Shown piece after piece: positions 1 to 6,176 of a DNA stretch of 6,176 nt. Source of the DNA: Bacteroidales bacterium (GTDB lineage: Bacteria > Bacteroidota > Bacteroidia > Bacteroidales > UBA7960); contig PWND01000164.1 of NCBI GenBank assembly GCA_003557965.1, positions 1 through 6,176 on the forward strand. The letters are read 5' to 3'. Made by a program: the position numbers and the translations under genes. The notes beneath the pieces are model-generated. The model made no database searches, was not told the origin of the DNA, and worked only from the letters and a program-made list of their open reading frames with translations. Within the stretch, counting starts at the first letter, position 1. The number at the start of each line of letters is the position of its first letter.

Positions 1-1
1 A

Positions 2-1288
2 AGAATAGACTCTTTAAATGCAGAAGTGATCTACTTATATGGTGAAATGCATCTGCTTTTAGGAAGCCCTGAATTTCTTAAACATCTGGACAAACTTAAG
101 GCTATAGATTCAAAAGAGTATTATCACGTACTAAAGCTTAAGCATGCACTTTTTATTGGCCTTGGCGAAGCTGATACTTTACTTAAGGAATACCTGGATA
201 ATTATCCTGAAAATCCGGAGATTAAATTCGCAAAATGGTTATCAGAGCTTGATAAAGGCCATTATGAGAAATGTAAATTAAATGCAAAAAAAATATCGGA
301 TTTAGCACTGTTTAAATATGCGCCATATCTCGGCTTATATGTTAGTGCGTGGGATCACGACTATAATGAGGTCCTGGCTTATATGGATACTATTGAAAAT
401 ATTTTGGAAAGAACTTTTTGGGATTCGAAATACAGAGAAGTATTGCAAATGCTGCCGGAAATTAATATAATTGACAATGATAAGGGAATAGCGGAGCTTC
501 CTTTTGCATGGTGTGGCTCTGGAATTGGATTTTATATGATTGATGAAAAGGGAGATTCATTAAAAATTGAACTTGACACCGGTACTGCTTATAATTTGAT
601 GACTGTGCACGATAAAACTATTGGTGAAAATATTTCCGGAACGGATGTCTTAGTGATAGAAAATGGCATATCCTACAATTATATGGAAAAGCCTGCAGAC
701 ATGCATTATAAAAAGTCAAACTTTTCTGTTCCTGCCATGAATAATATAATTTTTGGATATTTTGAAAGTAACTTTTTTAAAGCCGATGGATGTACATCTC
801 CTTTTGTTTTTGAGAACAGGGCTATACATATGGACCCAATCAACGAAAAGGTTTACTTGTTTGATCAGGAGAATATGGAAAGATACATTAATGAGAATAA
901 AAATAATCTTGAAATTGTACCTTATGTTGTCAGAAATGGATGGATTTTTATACCTTGCAAAATAAATGGCACAGAAGTATTAATGCAGGTAGAAACTGGC
1001 TCCAGGGATGTTGTTTTTAATACGATTTCTATTGATGCACTCGGCCTTGAAAGCTATGCAGGTTTTATTGAGTGGAACGGACAGGACTTCCCTGTTGATA
1101 AAGTTGATTGTGTTCTGGAAATCGGAAATATTAAATATGAGGTAAAAGGAGGGTTGGTCTTTGATAATGCAATGGCAAACTGGTATTATGGAGTTGCTTC
1201 AGCAGGCGATATAGGCCCATTCTTTATGAATCAGTTTGTTTACACAATAGACCCGTTTAACCAGCAAATTATTTTTGAAATTTCTTAA
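2..1288 (+). CDS. Two-lobed retropepsin-like aspartyl protease with helical N-terminal region (5' partial)
   Basis: The frame is open from the window edge with no stop, so the true start and any signal peptide lie upstream; the GTG at 26 falls inside a helix-like stretch and is probably not the start. About the first 150 residues are all-helical and TPR-like. Two retropepsin-type lobes follow. Lobe 1 has the active-site strand IELDTGTAYNLM (catalytic Asp codon at 575-577), then a hydrophobic-hydrophobic-Gly element (IIFG, from 746) and a closing strand IHMDPINEKVYLF. Lobe 2 repeats the order: VLMQVETGSRDVVFN (Glu codon 992-994), GDIGPFF (from 1205), FVYTIDPFNQQIIFE. Clan AA proteases hydrolyse peptide bonds using two aspartates, one from each lobe or subunit; here the second lobe has Glu instead of Asp. 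Activity may therefore be altered, need dimerisation through lobe 1, or be lost. The substrate is unknown. The family call is fairly firm; function is inferred. Confidence 0.75.
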   Translation, partial: RIDSLNAEVIYLYGEMHLLLGSPEFLKHLDKLKAIDSKEYYHVLKLKHALFIGLGEADTLLKEYLDNYPENPEIKFAKWLSELDKGHYEKCKLNAKKISDLALFKYAPYLGLYVSAWDHDYNEVLAYMDTIENILERTFWDSKYREVLQMLPEINIIDNDKGIAELPFAWCGSGIGFYMIDEKGDSLKIELDTGTAYNLMTVHDKTIGENISGTDVLVIENGISYNYMEKPADMHYKKSNFSVPAMNNIIFGYFESNFFKADGCTSPFVFENRAIHMDPINEKVYLFDQENMERYINENKNNLEIVPYVVRNGWIFIPCKINGTEVLMQVETGSRDVVFNTISIDALGLESYAGFIEWNGQDFPVDKVDCVLEIGNIKYEVKGGLVFDNAMANWYYGVASAGDIGPFFMNQFVYTIDPFNQQIIFEIS

Positions 1289-1337
1289 TTAGTTAAAACA
1301 GACATACAGCATGACTTGAATTAAAACCGGGAAAAAA

Positions 1338-2105
1338 ATGAAAGAAAAAAAATGGTATGAAGCATTATTCGAAAACTACGGCCGGAAATATGATGACGAA
1401 TGTTTCACAAAGGGAACAATTGGAGAATGTGATTTTATTGAGAAAGAACTGAATTTCAATAAAGAATTAAAAATTATTGATATTGGATGTGGTACCGGCC
1501 GTCACTCCATCGAGCTGGCGAAGAGAGGTTATTTAACTACCGGGATTGATTTGTCAGAATCGCTCCTCGAAAAAGCCAGGGAAAAGGCAAAGCATAGCAA
1601 TGTCAATGTAGATTTTTTAAAGTGTGATGCCTGTAATTTACCATTTGAAAATCAGTTTGATGTAGCTATTATGATGTGTGAAGGTGCTTTCCCTTTAATG
1701 GAAACGGATGAAATGAATTACGAAATCCTTAAAAATGTTTCTCAGTCGTTAAAAGAAAAGTCAAAACTTATTTTCACAACTTTAAACGGGTTATTCCCCT
1801 TGTTTCACTCGATTAACGATTTTCACTCAGAAAATGTTAATGAAGACAATGCAACATACCACAGTAAATCTTTTGATTTAATGACATTCAGGGATTATAA
1901 CATTACAAAAGTTGTGGATGACAACGGAGTAGAAAAAGAACTTGAATGTAACGAAAGATATTATGTGCCATGTGAGATAACGTGGTTACTGAAAACACTT
2001 GGATTTACAAAGATTGAAATTTTCGGAGCAAAAATGGGAGCTTTTTCCAGGGAAGATAAATTAAAAACCGAAGACTATGAAATGTTAGTAATTGCAGAAA
2101 GGTAA
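1338..2105 (+). CDS. Class I SAM-dependent methyltransferase
   Basis: This 255-residue protein has a complete Rossmann-type methyltransferase core. Motif I is IIDIGCGTGRH (residues 46-56), the glycine-rich SAM loop. The acidic residue expected to bind the SAM ribose is D71 in TGIDLS. The adenine-contact region is FLKCDACNLPF (93-103), followed by the FDVAIMM strand (107-113). The C-terminal half (about 150-255) is the probable substrate-binding and closing-strand region and has no motif I recognise, so the acceptor (small molecule, RNA or protein) is unknown. The ATG at 1338 is preceded by GGGAAAAAA, not a clear Shine-Dalgarno site, and gives a start just before the conserved WYEALFENYG segment. 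No promoter box was seen in the 49 nt upstream, so it may be read through from the protease gene. Its stop lies 4 nt before the next methyltransferase gene, suggesting cotranslation. Confidence 0.88.
   Translation: MKEKKWYEALFENYGRKYDDECFTKGTIGECDFIEKELNFNKELKIIDIGCGTGRHSIELAKRGYLTTGIDLSESLLEKAREKAKHSNVNVDFLKCDACNLPFENQFDVAIMMCEGAFPLMETDEMNYEILKNVSQSLKEKSKLIFTTLNGLFPLFHSINDFHSENVNEDNATYHSKSFDLMTFRDYNITKVVDDNGVEKELECNERYYVPCEITWLLKTLGFTKIEIFGAKMGAFSREDKLKTEDYEMLVIAER
2097..2102 (+). promoter_or_regulatory. Shine-Dalgarno-like site deciding the trmO start
   Basis: GAAAGG sits 7 nt before the ATG at 2110 and overlaps the last two sense codons of the upstream methyltransferase. It supports the ATG at 2110 over the in-frame TTG at 2092, and suggests translational coupling of the two genes. 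Confidence 0.5.
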
Positions 2106-2109
2106 AAAC

Positions 2110-2589
2110 ATGTCAATAATATTAGAACCTATTGGAGTAATCCACACTCCCTTTAAGGCTAAGGATGGAATGCCAATTCAATCGGCCGGAGCTAAAGGGG
2201 TTAAAGGACATATAGTATTAAGAGAAGAACTAATACCCGGGTTAACAGATCTTGATGGTTTTTCTCATATTATAATGATTTATCATTTCCATAAATCAAC
2301 AGGATTTGAATTGCTCACAACCCCTTTCCTTGACAATAAGCAGCATGGGGTTTTTGCTACAAGGGCACCGAGCAGGCCTAATCAGCTTGGGATATCAGTT
2401 GTTCGGTTGTTGAAAATTGAAAAAAACATCATTCATATTGAGAATGTTGACATGCTTGATGAAACGCCACTTTTGGATATTAAGCCATACATTCCAGATT
2501 TTGATGTTCACAACACAGAAAAAAATGGCTGGTTTGAGAATAATTCTGACAACCTGAATGAAACCAGGTCAGATAAAAGGTTTGAATAA
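2110..2589 (+). CDS. trmO: TrmO/TsaA-family tRNA methyltransferase, short form
   Basis: The 159-residue product matches the TsaA (UPF0066) beta-barrel SAM-binding domain. Visible landmarks are IGVIHTPF near the N-terminus (8-15), LDGFSHIIMIYHFH (48-61), the family signature GVFATRAPSRPNQLGISVV (80-98), and ETPLLDIKPYIPDFD (118-132). In E. coli, TrmO uses SAM to N6-methylate t6A at position 37 of threonine tRNA, giving m6t6A. E. coli TrmO is about 235 residues and has a C-terminal domain. Here the protein ends soon after the TsaA domain with a polar tail (142-159) lacking any recognisable domain, so the exact tRNA target is inferred. The start at ATG 2110 is chosen over TTG 2092 because of the GAAAGG site and because the family begins at this point. 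The gene follows the class I methyltransferase by 4 nt and ends 2 nt before the convergent glmM stop. Confidence 0.85.
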   Translation: MSIILEPIGVIHTPFKAKDGMPIQSAGAKGVKGHIVLREELIPGLTDLDGFSHIIMIYHFHKSTGFELLTTPFLDNKQHGVFATRAPSRPNQLGISVVRLLKIEKNIIHIENVDMLDETPLLDIKPYIPDFDVHNTEKNGWFENNSDNLNETRSDKRFE

Positions 2590-2615
2590 ATCTATTCCTC
2601 TTCTTCACCTTTTAT
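2573..2615. terminator. Weak candidate bidirectional terminator at the convergent trmO/glmM junction
   Basis: A perfect 9-bp inverted repeat, ATAAAAGGT (2573-2581) and ACCTTTTAT (2607-2615), spans both stop codons. The loop is long (25 nt), the stem is AT-rich and the following TATTTCTCTT is only moderately T-rich. A smaller imperfect hairpin (ACCTG 2552-2556 with CAGGT 2565-2569) lies just upstream inside trmO. A repeat of this size could arise by chance in such DNA, so this is a guess based mainly on position. Confidence 0.2.
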
Positions 2616-3995
2616 TATTTCTCTTATGTCTGCTTTAAGTTTGTCTGATAAGTGCTCAGCTTTTACAAGGCTGTTGCTTTCAGAATAAATTCTTATTATT
2701 GGCTCAGTGTTGCTTTTTCTTAGGTGAACCCACTCACTGTCGAAAATGATTTTTATCCCGTCAGTTCTGTTGATTTCATACTTTTTGTACCTTTCAGCAA
2801 TACTGTCCATAACTTCATCAATATTTAAATCTGAAGGCAACTCAATTTTATTTTTAGAAATATGATATTCCGGGAGTGTGTTTTTTAAAGCACTGCATGA
2901 TTTGCCGGTTTTAGCTAAATATGTCAAAAATAAAGCTATTCCGGCCAAGGCATCACGGCCATAATGTAAATCAGGATATATAACACCTCCGTTTCCTTCG
3001 CCACCAATAACAGCATTCACCTCTTTCATCTTTTCTACAACGTTTACCTCTCCAACTGCTGAAGCGAAATACTGACAATTATGTTTCTCAGTTATGTCTT
3101 TTAATGCTAAACTTGAACTAAGGTTGCTGACAGTACTGCCTGCTTTGTTTTGCAGTATATAATCAGCTACAGCTACTAACGTATATTCTTCTCCAAATGC
3201 TTCACCATCCTCACTGATAATTGCCAGCCTGTCAACATCAGGGTCAACAGCAAAGCCTAAATGGGCTTTGTTTCTGACTACCTCCGACGACAACTCCGTT
3301 AGATATTCCGGCAGTGGCTCAGGATTATGCGGGAAAATACCGTTTGGTTCACAATATAGCTCAACAACTTTTTTTACTCCTATTGCTTTTAAAACTTCCG
3401 GAAGGGCTATGCCTCCCACTGAATTTACACAATCAATAACGATTGTAAATCCTGCCTGCTCAATTAAATCAGTATCTACCAATGGAAGGTCAATTATGCT
3501 CTGTATATGCGACTCTAGTAGTGATTCGTCAGTATCATATTTGCCAAGCTTATCAACAGGAGAAAACGTAAAATCACCTTCATCACTCAACCTTAAAACT
3601 TCTTCTCCGTCTTCTTTGGAAAGAAACTCACCATTTTCGTTTAAGAGCTTTAATGCATTCCAGTTTTTAGGGTTATGGCTTGCGGTAATAATAATTCCAC
3701 CATTAGCTGATAAATCTTTTACTGCCATCTCAATAGTTGGTGTAGTAGCCAGGCCGCCATCAACAACATCTATCCCTAAAGACATCAAACCTGACCAAAT
3801 AATGCTGTTAACCAGTTCTCCGGAAACCCTGGCATCCCGCCCAATAATTACCTTCAAATTTTCACCCGGAAACCTCTTCTGTATAAAACTTCCATAAGCC
3901 AATGAAATATTTAATATGTCAACCGGACTTAGCGATTCTCCAGCCTTTCCACCAATTGTTCCCCTTATCCCTGATATTGATTTTATTAATGTCAT
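2592..3995 (-). CDS. glmM: Phosphoglucosamine mutase GlmM (alpha-D-phosphohexomutase family)
   Basis: The 467-residue enzyme has the four-domain alpha-D-phosphohexomutase layout at full family length. The N-terminus SISGIRGTIGG (6-16) is the phosphate-contacting SGIRG segment. TASHNPKNWNALK (104-116) carries the phosphoserine S106 that passes phosphate to and from the sugar. DPDVDR (251-256) is the Mg2+ loop, with D251, D253 and D255. GGEGNGGVIYP (331-341) is the sugar-recognition loop. RKSNTEPIIR (426-435) is the phosphate-binding loop of domain 4. The expected reaction is glucosamine-6-phosphate to glucosamine-1-phosphate in the cytoplasm, feeding GlmU and UDP-GlcNAc for peptidoglycan and LPS. 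Canonical bacterial GlmM has GGEQSGH in the sugar loop, so some phosphomannomutase or phosphoglucomutase activity is possible. The ATG lies 21 nt after a consensus -7 box. The gene is divergent from tamL and convergent with trmO. Confidence 0.9.
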   Translation of the reverse strand: MTLIKSISGIRGTIGGKAGESLSPVDILNISLAYGSFIQKRFPGENLKVIIGRDARVSGELVNSIIWSGLMSLGIDVVDGGLATTPTIEMAVKDLSANGGIIITASHNPKNWNALKLLNENGEFLSKEDGEEVLRLSDEGDFTFSPVDKLGKYDTDESLLESHIQSIIDLPLVDTDLIEQAGFTIVIDCVNSVGGIALPEVLKAIGVKKVVELYCEPNGIFPHNPEPLPEYLTELSSEVVRNKAHLGFAVDPDVDRLAIISEDGEAFGEEYTLVAVADYILQNKAGSTVSNLSSSLALKDITEKHNCQYFASAVGEVNVVEKMKEVNAVIGGEGNGGVIYPDLHYGRDALAGIALFLTYLAKTGKSCSALKNTLPEYHISKNKIELPSDLNIDEVMDSIAERYKKYEINRTDGIKIIFDSEWVHLRKSNTEPIIRIYSESNSLVKAEHLSDKLKADIREIIKGEEEE

Positions 3996-4016
3996 AAGCT
4001 CTTATTTTTTAATCTG

Positions 4017-4052
4017 CAAATATAATTGTTAGATTTATAATTTATTTACAAA
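4017..4052 (-). promoter_or_regulatory. Candidate Bacteroidota-type promoter for glmM
   Basis: On the minus strand, TATATTTG (4024 down to 4017) matches the -7 consensus TAnnTTTG exactly, and TTTG (4052 down to 4049) fits the -33 box. The spacer is 24 nt, slightly longer than the usual range of about 17-23. The -7 box ends 21 nt before the glmM ATG, implying a very short leader. Short AT-rich motifs are frequent here by chance. Confidence 0.4.
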
Positions 4053-4175
4053 TTATACGTAATTACAATGATTTTATTAACATATAATGTTGTAATATTG
4101 TAATTGGTTAATTAATCATTATTAAACTTATTATTGTATGCCCAAAATACATACATGTTGGTTCTTTTAATATTA

Positions 4176-4211
4176 TTTGACAAAAAATTTCATAGTAAAT
4201 CGCTAATTTTG
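4176..4211 (+). promoter_or_regulatory. Candidate Bacteroidota-type promoter for tamL
   Basis: TTTG at 4176-4179 (also reading TTGACA at 4177-4182) is followed after 24 nt by TAATTTTG at 4204-4211, an exact match to the Bacteroidota -7 consensus TAnnTTTG. Transcription from here would start roughly 30 nt before the GTG start of tamL. The spacer is slightly longer than typical. Confidence 0.42.
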
Positions 4212-4247
4212 ATGAAGTTTTTCTAATCTCTTTTTTTTATATACAAA

Positions 4248-6176
4248 GTGAAACTTAACAACACCATCACCCTAAGAAATGTTTTTATAATAATTGTGCT
4301 TGCATTTATTACATCTTGCAGCTCAGCCCGCAGGCTTGGTGATGATGAGTACTTACTTTTAAAAAATGATATTAACTTAGAAGAAACTTCAGTAAAGCAA
4401 TCCCACTTAAACAGGTATATCAGGCAAACTCCTAACAGAACAATGCTTGGCTTTTACAGGTTTCACTTAAGAGCATACTTACTTGCAGATATTGGAAGAG
4501 AAAACAGGTTTAAAGAATGGGTAAAAAACACTATTGGAGAACCCCCGGTTATTTACAACCAGGCATATACTCATAATACCAAGAGGCAGTTTGAGCTATA
4601 TATGCATAGTAAAGGATATTTTAATGCTGAAGTATGGCATGAAGAAAGGATCAGAAGAAATAAAATAAGAGTAGATTATTATGTTAAAGGAAATGAGCCA
4701 TATCAATTAAATAATATTGAATATACTATAAACGATCCTCAGCTTTCCGGTTATATTTATAAAGATACATTAAACAGCCTGATACAAAAAGGAAATAACT
4801 ATGATGCTGATGTTTTTCAAAGTGAAAGAGGAAGGGTTTCCAGGATGCTCAGAGATAATGGCTTCTTTGAATTTAACAGGGATTATATATCTTTTTTAGT
4901 TGATACAACAAATGCAGTGAATAAAGCTGATGTAAACATTGTGGTTAACAATCCGGTTTCACAGCACCCCGAGAAGCGTGACTCCATTATAGAAAGAAGG
5001 CACAAAAAGTTTTACATAAGTGAAGTATATGTTATTCCTGAGTACAGCCCTTTACGCCCTTCAATACCCTATTCGGATACTACTCACTATTTATGGAATG
5101 ACAGTTTGAAATTCAGTTTTTTGCATGATAAGCCATTAAGAATAAAACCGGAGATTATTGCACAGCATATTGCTTTTAGGCCGGGGGATACCTACAGGAT
5201 AAGCAATGTTGAAAATTCTTATACATACCTGGGAGGTTTAAGGAGTTTCAGGTTTGTGAATATAAACTTTCGTAATACTGAAAATCCAACTTCCGGCATT
5301 TATCCTACTGATACAACCGGGCTATTGTCTGCACGTGTTCAGCTTTCGAGGTCACCTGCTATAGCTTATTCACTGGAAGCAGAAGGGTTAAATACTGCAG
5401 GAAACTTAGGTATGGGGGCAAACATATTACTTCAGCACAGAAATGCTTTTAGAGGTGCAGAGGTTTTCAACCTTCGACTCAGGGGGGCACTTGAAACATC
5501 CGGAGAATTTTATGCTGAAAGGGTTTTTGAAAGCTTACCTTTTAATACTTTTGAAACAGGTGCAGAAGTTAGTATTGACTTCCCAAAACTTATTCTGCCA
5601 ATTGCTGAAGCAAGGCTTTCACAAAGGGCAAGGCCCAGAAGCTCAATAACGACAGGTTTTAACTACAGGCAAAGGCCTGACTATACCAGGTATGTTATTA
5701 ATGTTAATTACGGGTTTGAATGGAGTGAAACCGGGGAAAAGAGACATTATGTAACGCCTATTGAAATCAGCACAATTAGAATTTTTAATGATTCAATACT
5801 TCGGGAAAATATTCCCGACGCTAATCCATTAATATTAAGCAGGTTTAGAAATCATTTAACAGCCGGGCTCAGATATACTTATGAGTATAACACACAGGTT
5901 AGAGGAAGAAATGTTGACTTTACTTACCTTAGAACGAATTTTGAAACCTCTGGAAATTTATTGTGGTTTGCATCAGAAATCATTGGGTTACCTCGCGATG
6001 ATGATGGGTCTTACAGGATTTTTAATATCCCGTTTGCGCAATATATTAAAGGTGATGTGGATTACAGGTACTATAACTTTATAGATGAAAGCAGCTCACT
6101 GGTTTATAGAATAATGGCCGGAGTTGGTGTGCCTTTTGGCAACACCAATGTATTACCTTTTGTAAAAAGTTACTAT
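4248..6176 (+). CDS. tamL: Outer-membrane assembly lipoprotein TamL, BamA/TamA superfamily (3' partial)
   Basis: An uninterrupted frame of 643 codons runs from GTG 4248 to the window edge. GTG is the only plausible start: an in-frame TAA lies at 4224-4226, and no ATG occurs before the signal peptide. Residues 1-24 form a lipoprotein signal (short basic N-region, hydrophobic VFIIIVLAFI core, lipobox ITSC with C24), so the mature protein should be lipid-anchored, unlike BamA. The segment YIRQTPNRTMLGFYRFHL (57-74) resembles TamL N-termini. POTRA-like regions follow at roughly 95-147, 152-235 and 255-340 (for example GGLRSFRFVNINF, from 329). The barrel begins near 374 with EGLNTAGNLG (379-388) and RNAFRGAE (398-405), typical of this family. 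The end, LPFVKSYY, falls just before where homologues carry the GGANS-R-W segment of barrel loop 6. TamL is expected to act with inner-membrane TamB in outer-membrane or envelope assembly; tamB may lie downstream, which cannot be seen. Confidence 0.88.
   Translation, partial: MKLNNTITLRNVFIIIVLAFITSCSSARRLGDDEYLLLKNDINLEETSVKQSHLNRYIRQTPNRTMLGFYRFHLRAYLLADIGRENRFKEWVKNTIGEPPVIYNQAYTHNTKRQFELYMHSKGYFNAEVWHEERIRRNKIRVDYYVKGNEPYQLNNIEYTINDPQLSGYIYKDTLNSLIQKGNNYDADVFQSERGRVSRMLRDNGFFEFNRDYISFLVDTTNAVNKADVNIVVNNPVSQHPEKRDSIIERRHKKFYISEVYVIPEYSPLRPSIPYSDTTHYLWNDSLKFSFLHDKPLRIKPEIIAQHIAFRPGDTYRISNVENSYTYLGGLRSFRFVNINFRNTENPTSGIYPTDTTGLLSARVQLSRSPAIAYSLEAEGLNTAGNLGMGANILLQHRNAFRGAEVFNLRLRGALETSGEFYAERVFESLPFNTFETGAEVSIDFPKLILPIAEARLSQRARPRSSITTGFNYRQRPDYTRYVINVNYGFEWSETGEKRHYVTPIEISTIRIFNDSILRENIPDANPLILSRFRNHLTAGLRYTYEYNTQVRGRNVDFTYLRTNFETSGNLLWFASEIIGLPRDDDGSYRIFNIPFAQYIKGDVDYRYYNFIDESSSLVYRIMAGVGVPFGNTNVLPFVKSYY

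Larger units (their letters stand above)
3996..4247. other. Divergent intergenic region between glmM and tamL
   Basis: This 252-nt stretch is very AT-rich and separates the starts of two divergent genes. It contains one candidate Bacteroidota-type promoter facing each way (separate entries), a T-tract at 4231-4238, and three copies of ATTACAA/TTGTAAT (4062-4068 inverted; 4090-4096 and 4098-4104 direct). I see no gene, tRNA, riboswitch or clear operator in it. Confidence 0.8.

Noticed and set aside
26..28. GTG as the start of the aspartyl protease gene
   Set aside because: The frame stays open upstream to the window edge (residues RIDSLNAE precede it) and continues an apparent helix, so the gene more likely begins outside the window.
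753..965. Open frame inside the protease gene, same strand
   Set aside because: It lies in a different frame wholly within the protease gene, which has clear family motifs; its product shows no recognisable feature.
2092..2094. TTG as an upstream start for trmO
   Set aside because: It would add six residues overlapping the previous gene; the ATG at 2110 has a well-placed GAAAGG and matches the family N-terminus.
3268..3897. Long plus-strand open frame of 209 codons opposite glmM
   Set aside because: It is entirely antisense to a well-conserved enzyme gene, and its serine/proline-rich product is typical of a mirror frame.
4138..4170. Ten-codon open frame in the intergenic region, possible leader peptide
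   Set aside because: It lies upstream of the tamL promoter candidate, has no ribosome site or attenuator-like hairpin, and is of a size expected by chance.
4177..4182. TTGACA as a sigma-70 type -35 box
   Set aside because: No TATAAT-like -10 occurs 16-18 nt downstream (the bases there read TCGCTA); the Bacteroidota-type reading with TAATTTTG fits better.
5443..5649. Open frame within tamL
   Set aside because: It is out of frame with a continuous 643-codon tamL reading frame that shows family motifs over this stretch.
5881..6084. Open frame within the 3' part of tamL
   Set aside because: It is a shifted frame of the beta-barrel coding region with no feature of its own.

Overview
This AT-rich 6.2 kb window looks like chromosomal DNA of a Bacteroidota bacterium. 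The main reasons are: a TamL-type outer-membrane assembly lipoprotein with the sequence style of that phylum, a phosphoglucosamine mutase carrying the GGEGNGGVIYP sugar loop I associate with Bacteroidota and archaeal enzymes, promoter-like boxes matching the Bacteroidota consensus (TTTG / TAnnTTTG), and mostly weak or absent Shine-Dalgarno sites. I cannot place it below phylum.

Layout. Bases 2-1288 (+) are the 3' part of a gene for a two-lobed retropepsin-like aspartyl protease behind an all-helical, TPR-like N-terminal region; its start lies before the window. After a 49-nt gap come a class I SAM-dependent methyltransferase (1338-2105, +) and, only 4 nt later, a short TrmO/TsaA-family tRNA methyltransferase (2110-2589, +), which look like a two-gene unit. 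Converging on them with a 2-nt gap is glmM (2592-3995, -), phosphoglucosamine mutase. A 252-nt AT-rich divergent intergenic region (3996-4247) holds candidate promoters for both flanking genes. From 4248 to the end (+) runs tamL, a lipoprotein of the BamA/TamA superfamily. It starts with GTG, has a clear lipobox and is cut by the window edge inside its beta-barrel.

How the genes relate. The divergent pair glmM/tamL both serve the envelope: GlmM makes glucosamine-1-phosphate for UDP-GlcNAc (peptidoglycan, LPS), and TamL is an outer-membrane assembly factor. The methyltransferase/TrmO pair points to RNA modification, although the class I enzyme's substrate is unknown. I saw no tRNA or rRNA gene, CRISPR array, insertion sequence or phage gene. 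This is mostly ordinary core-genome content. The least ordinary element is the aspartyl protease, whose second active-site triplet is Glu-Thr-Gly instead of Asp-Thr-Gly.
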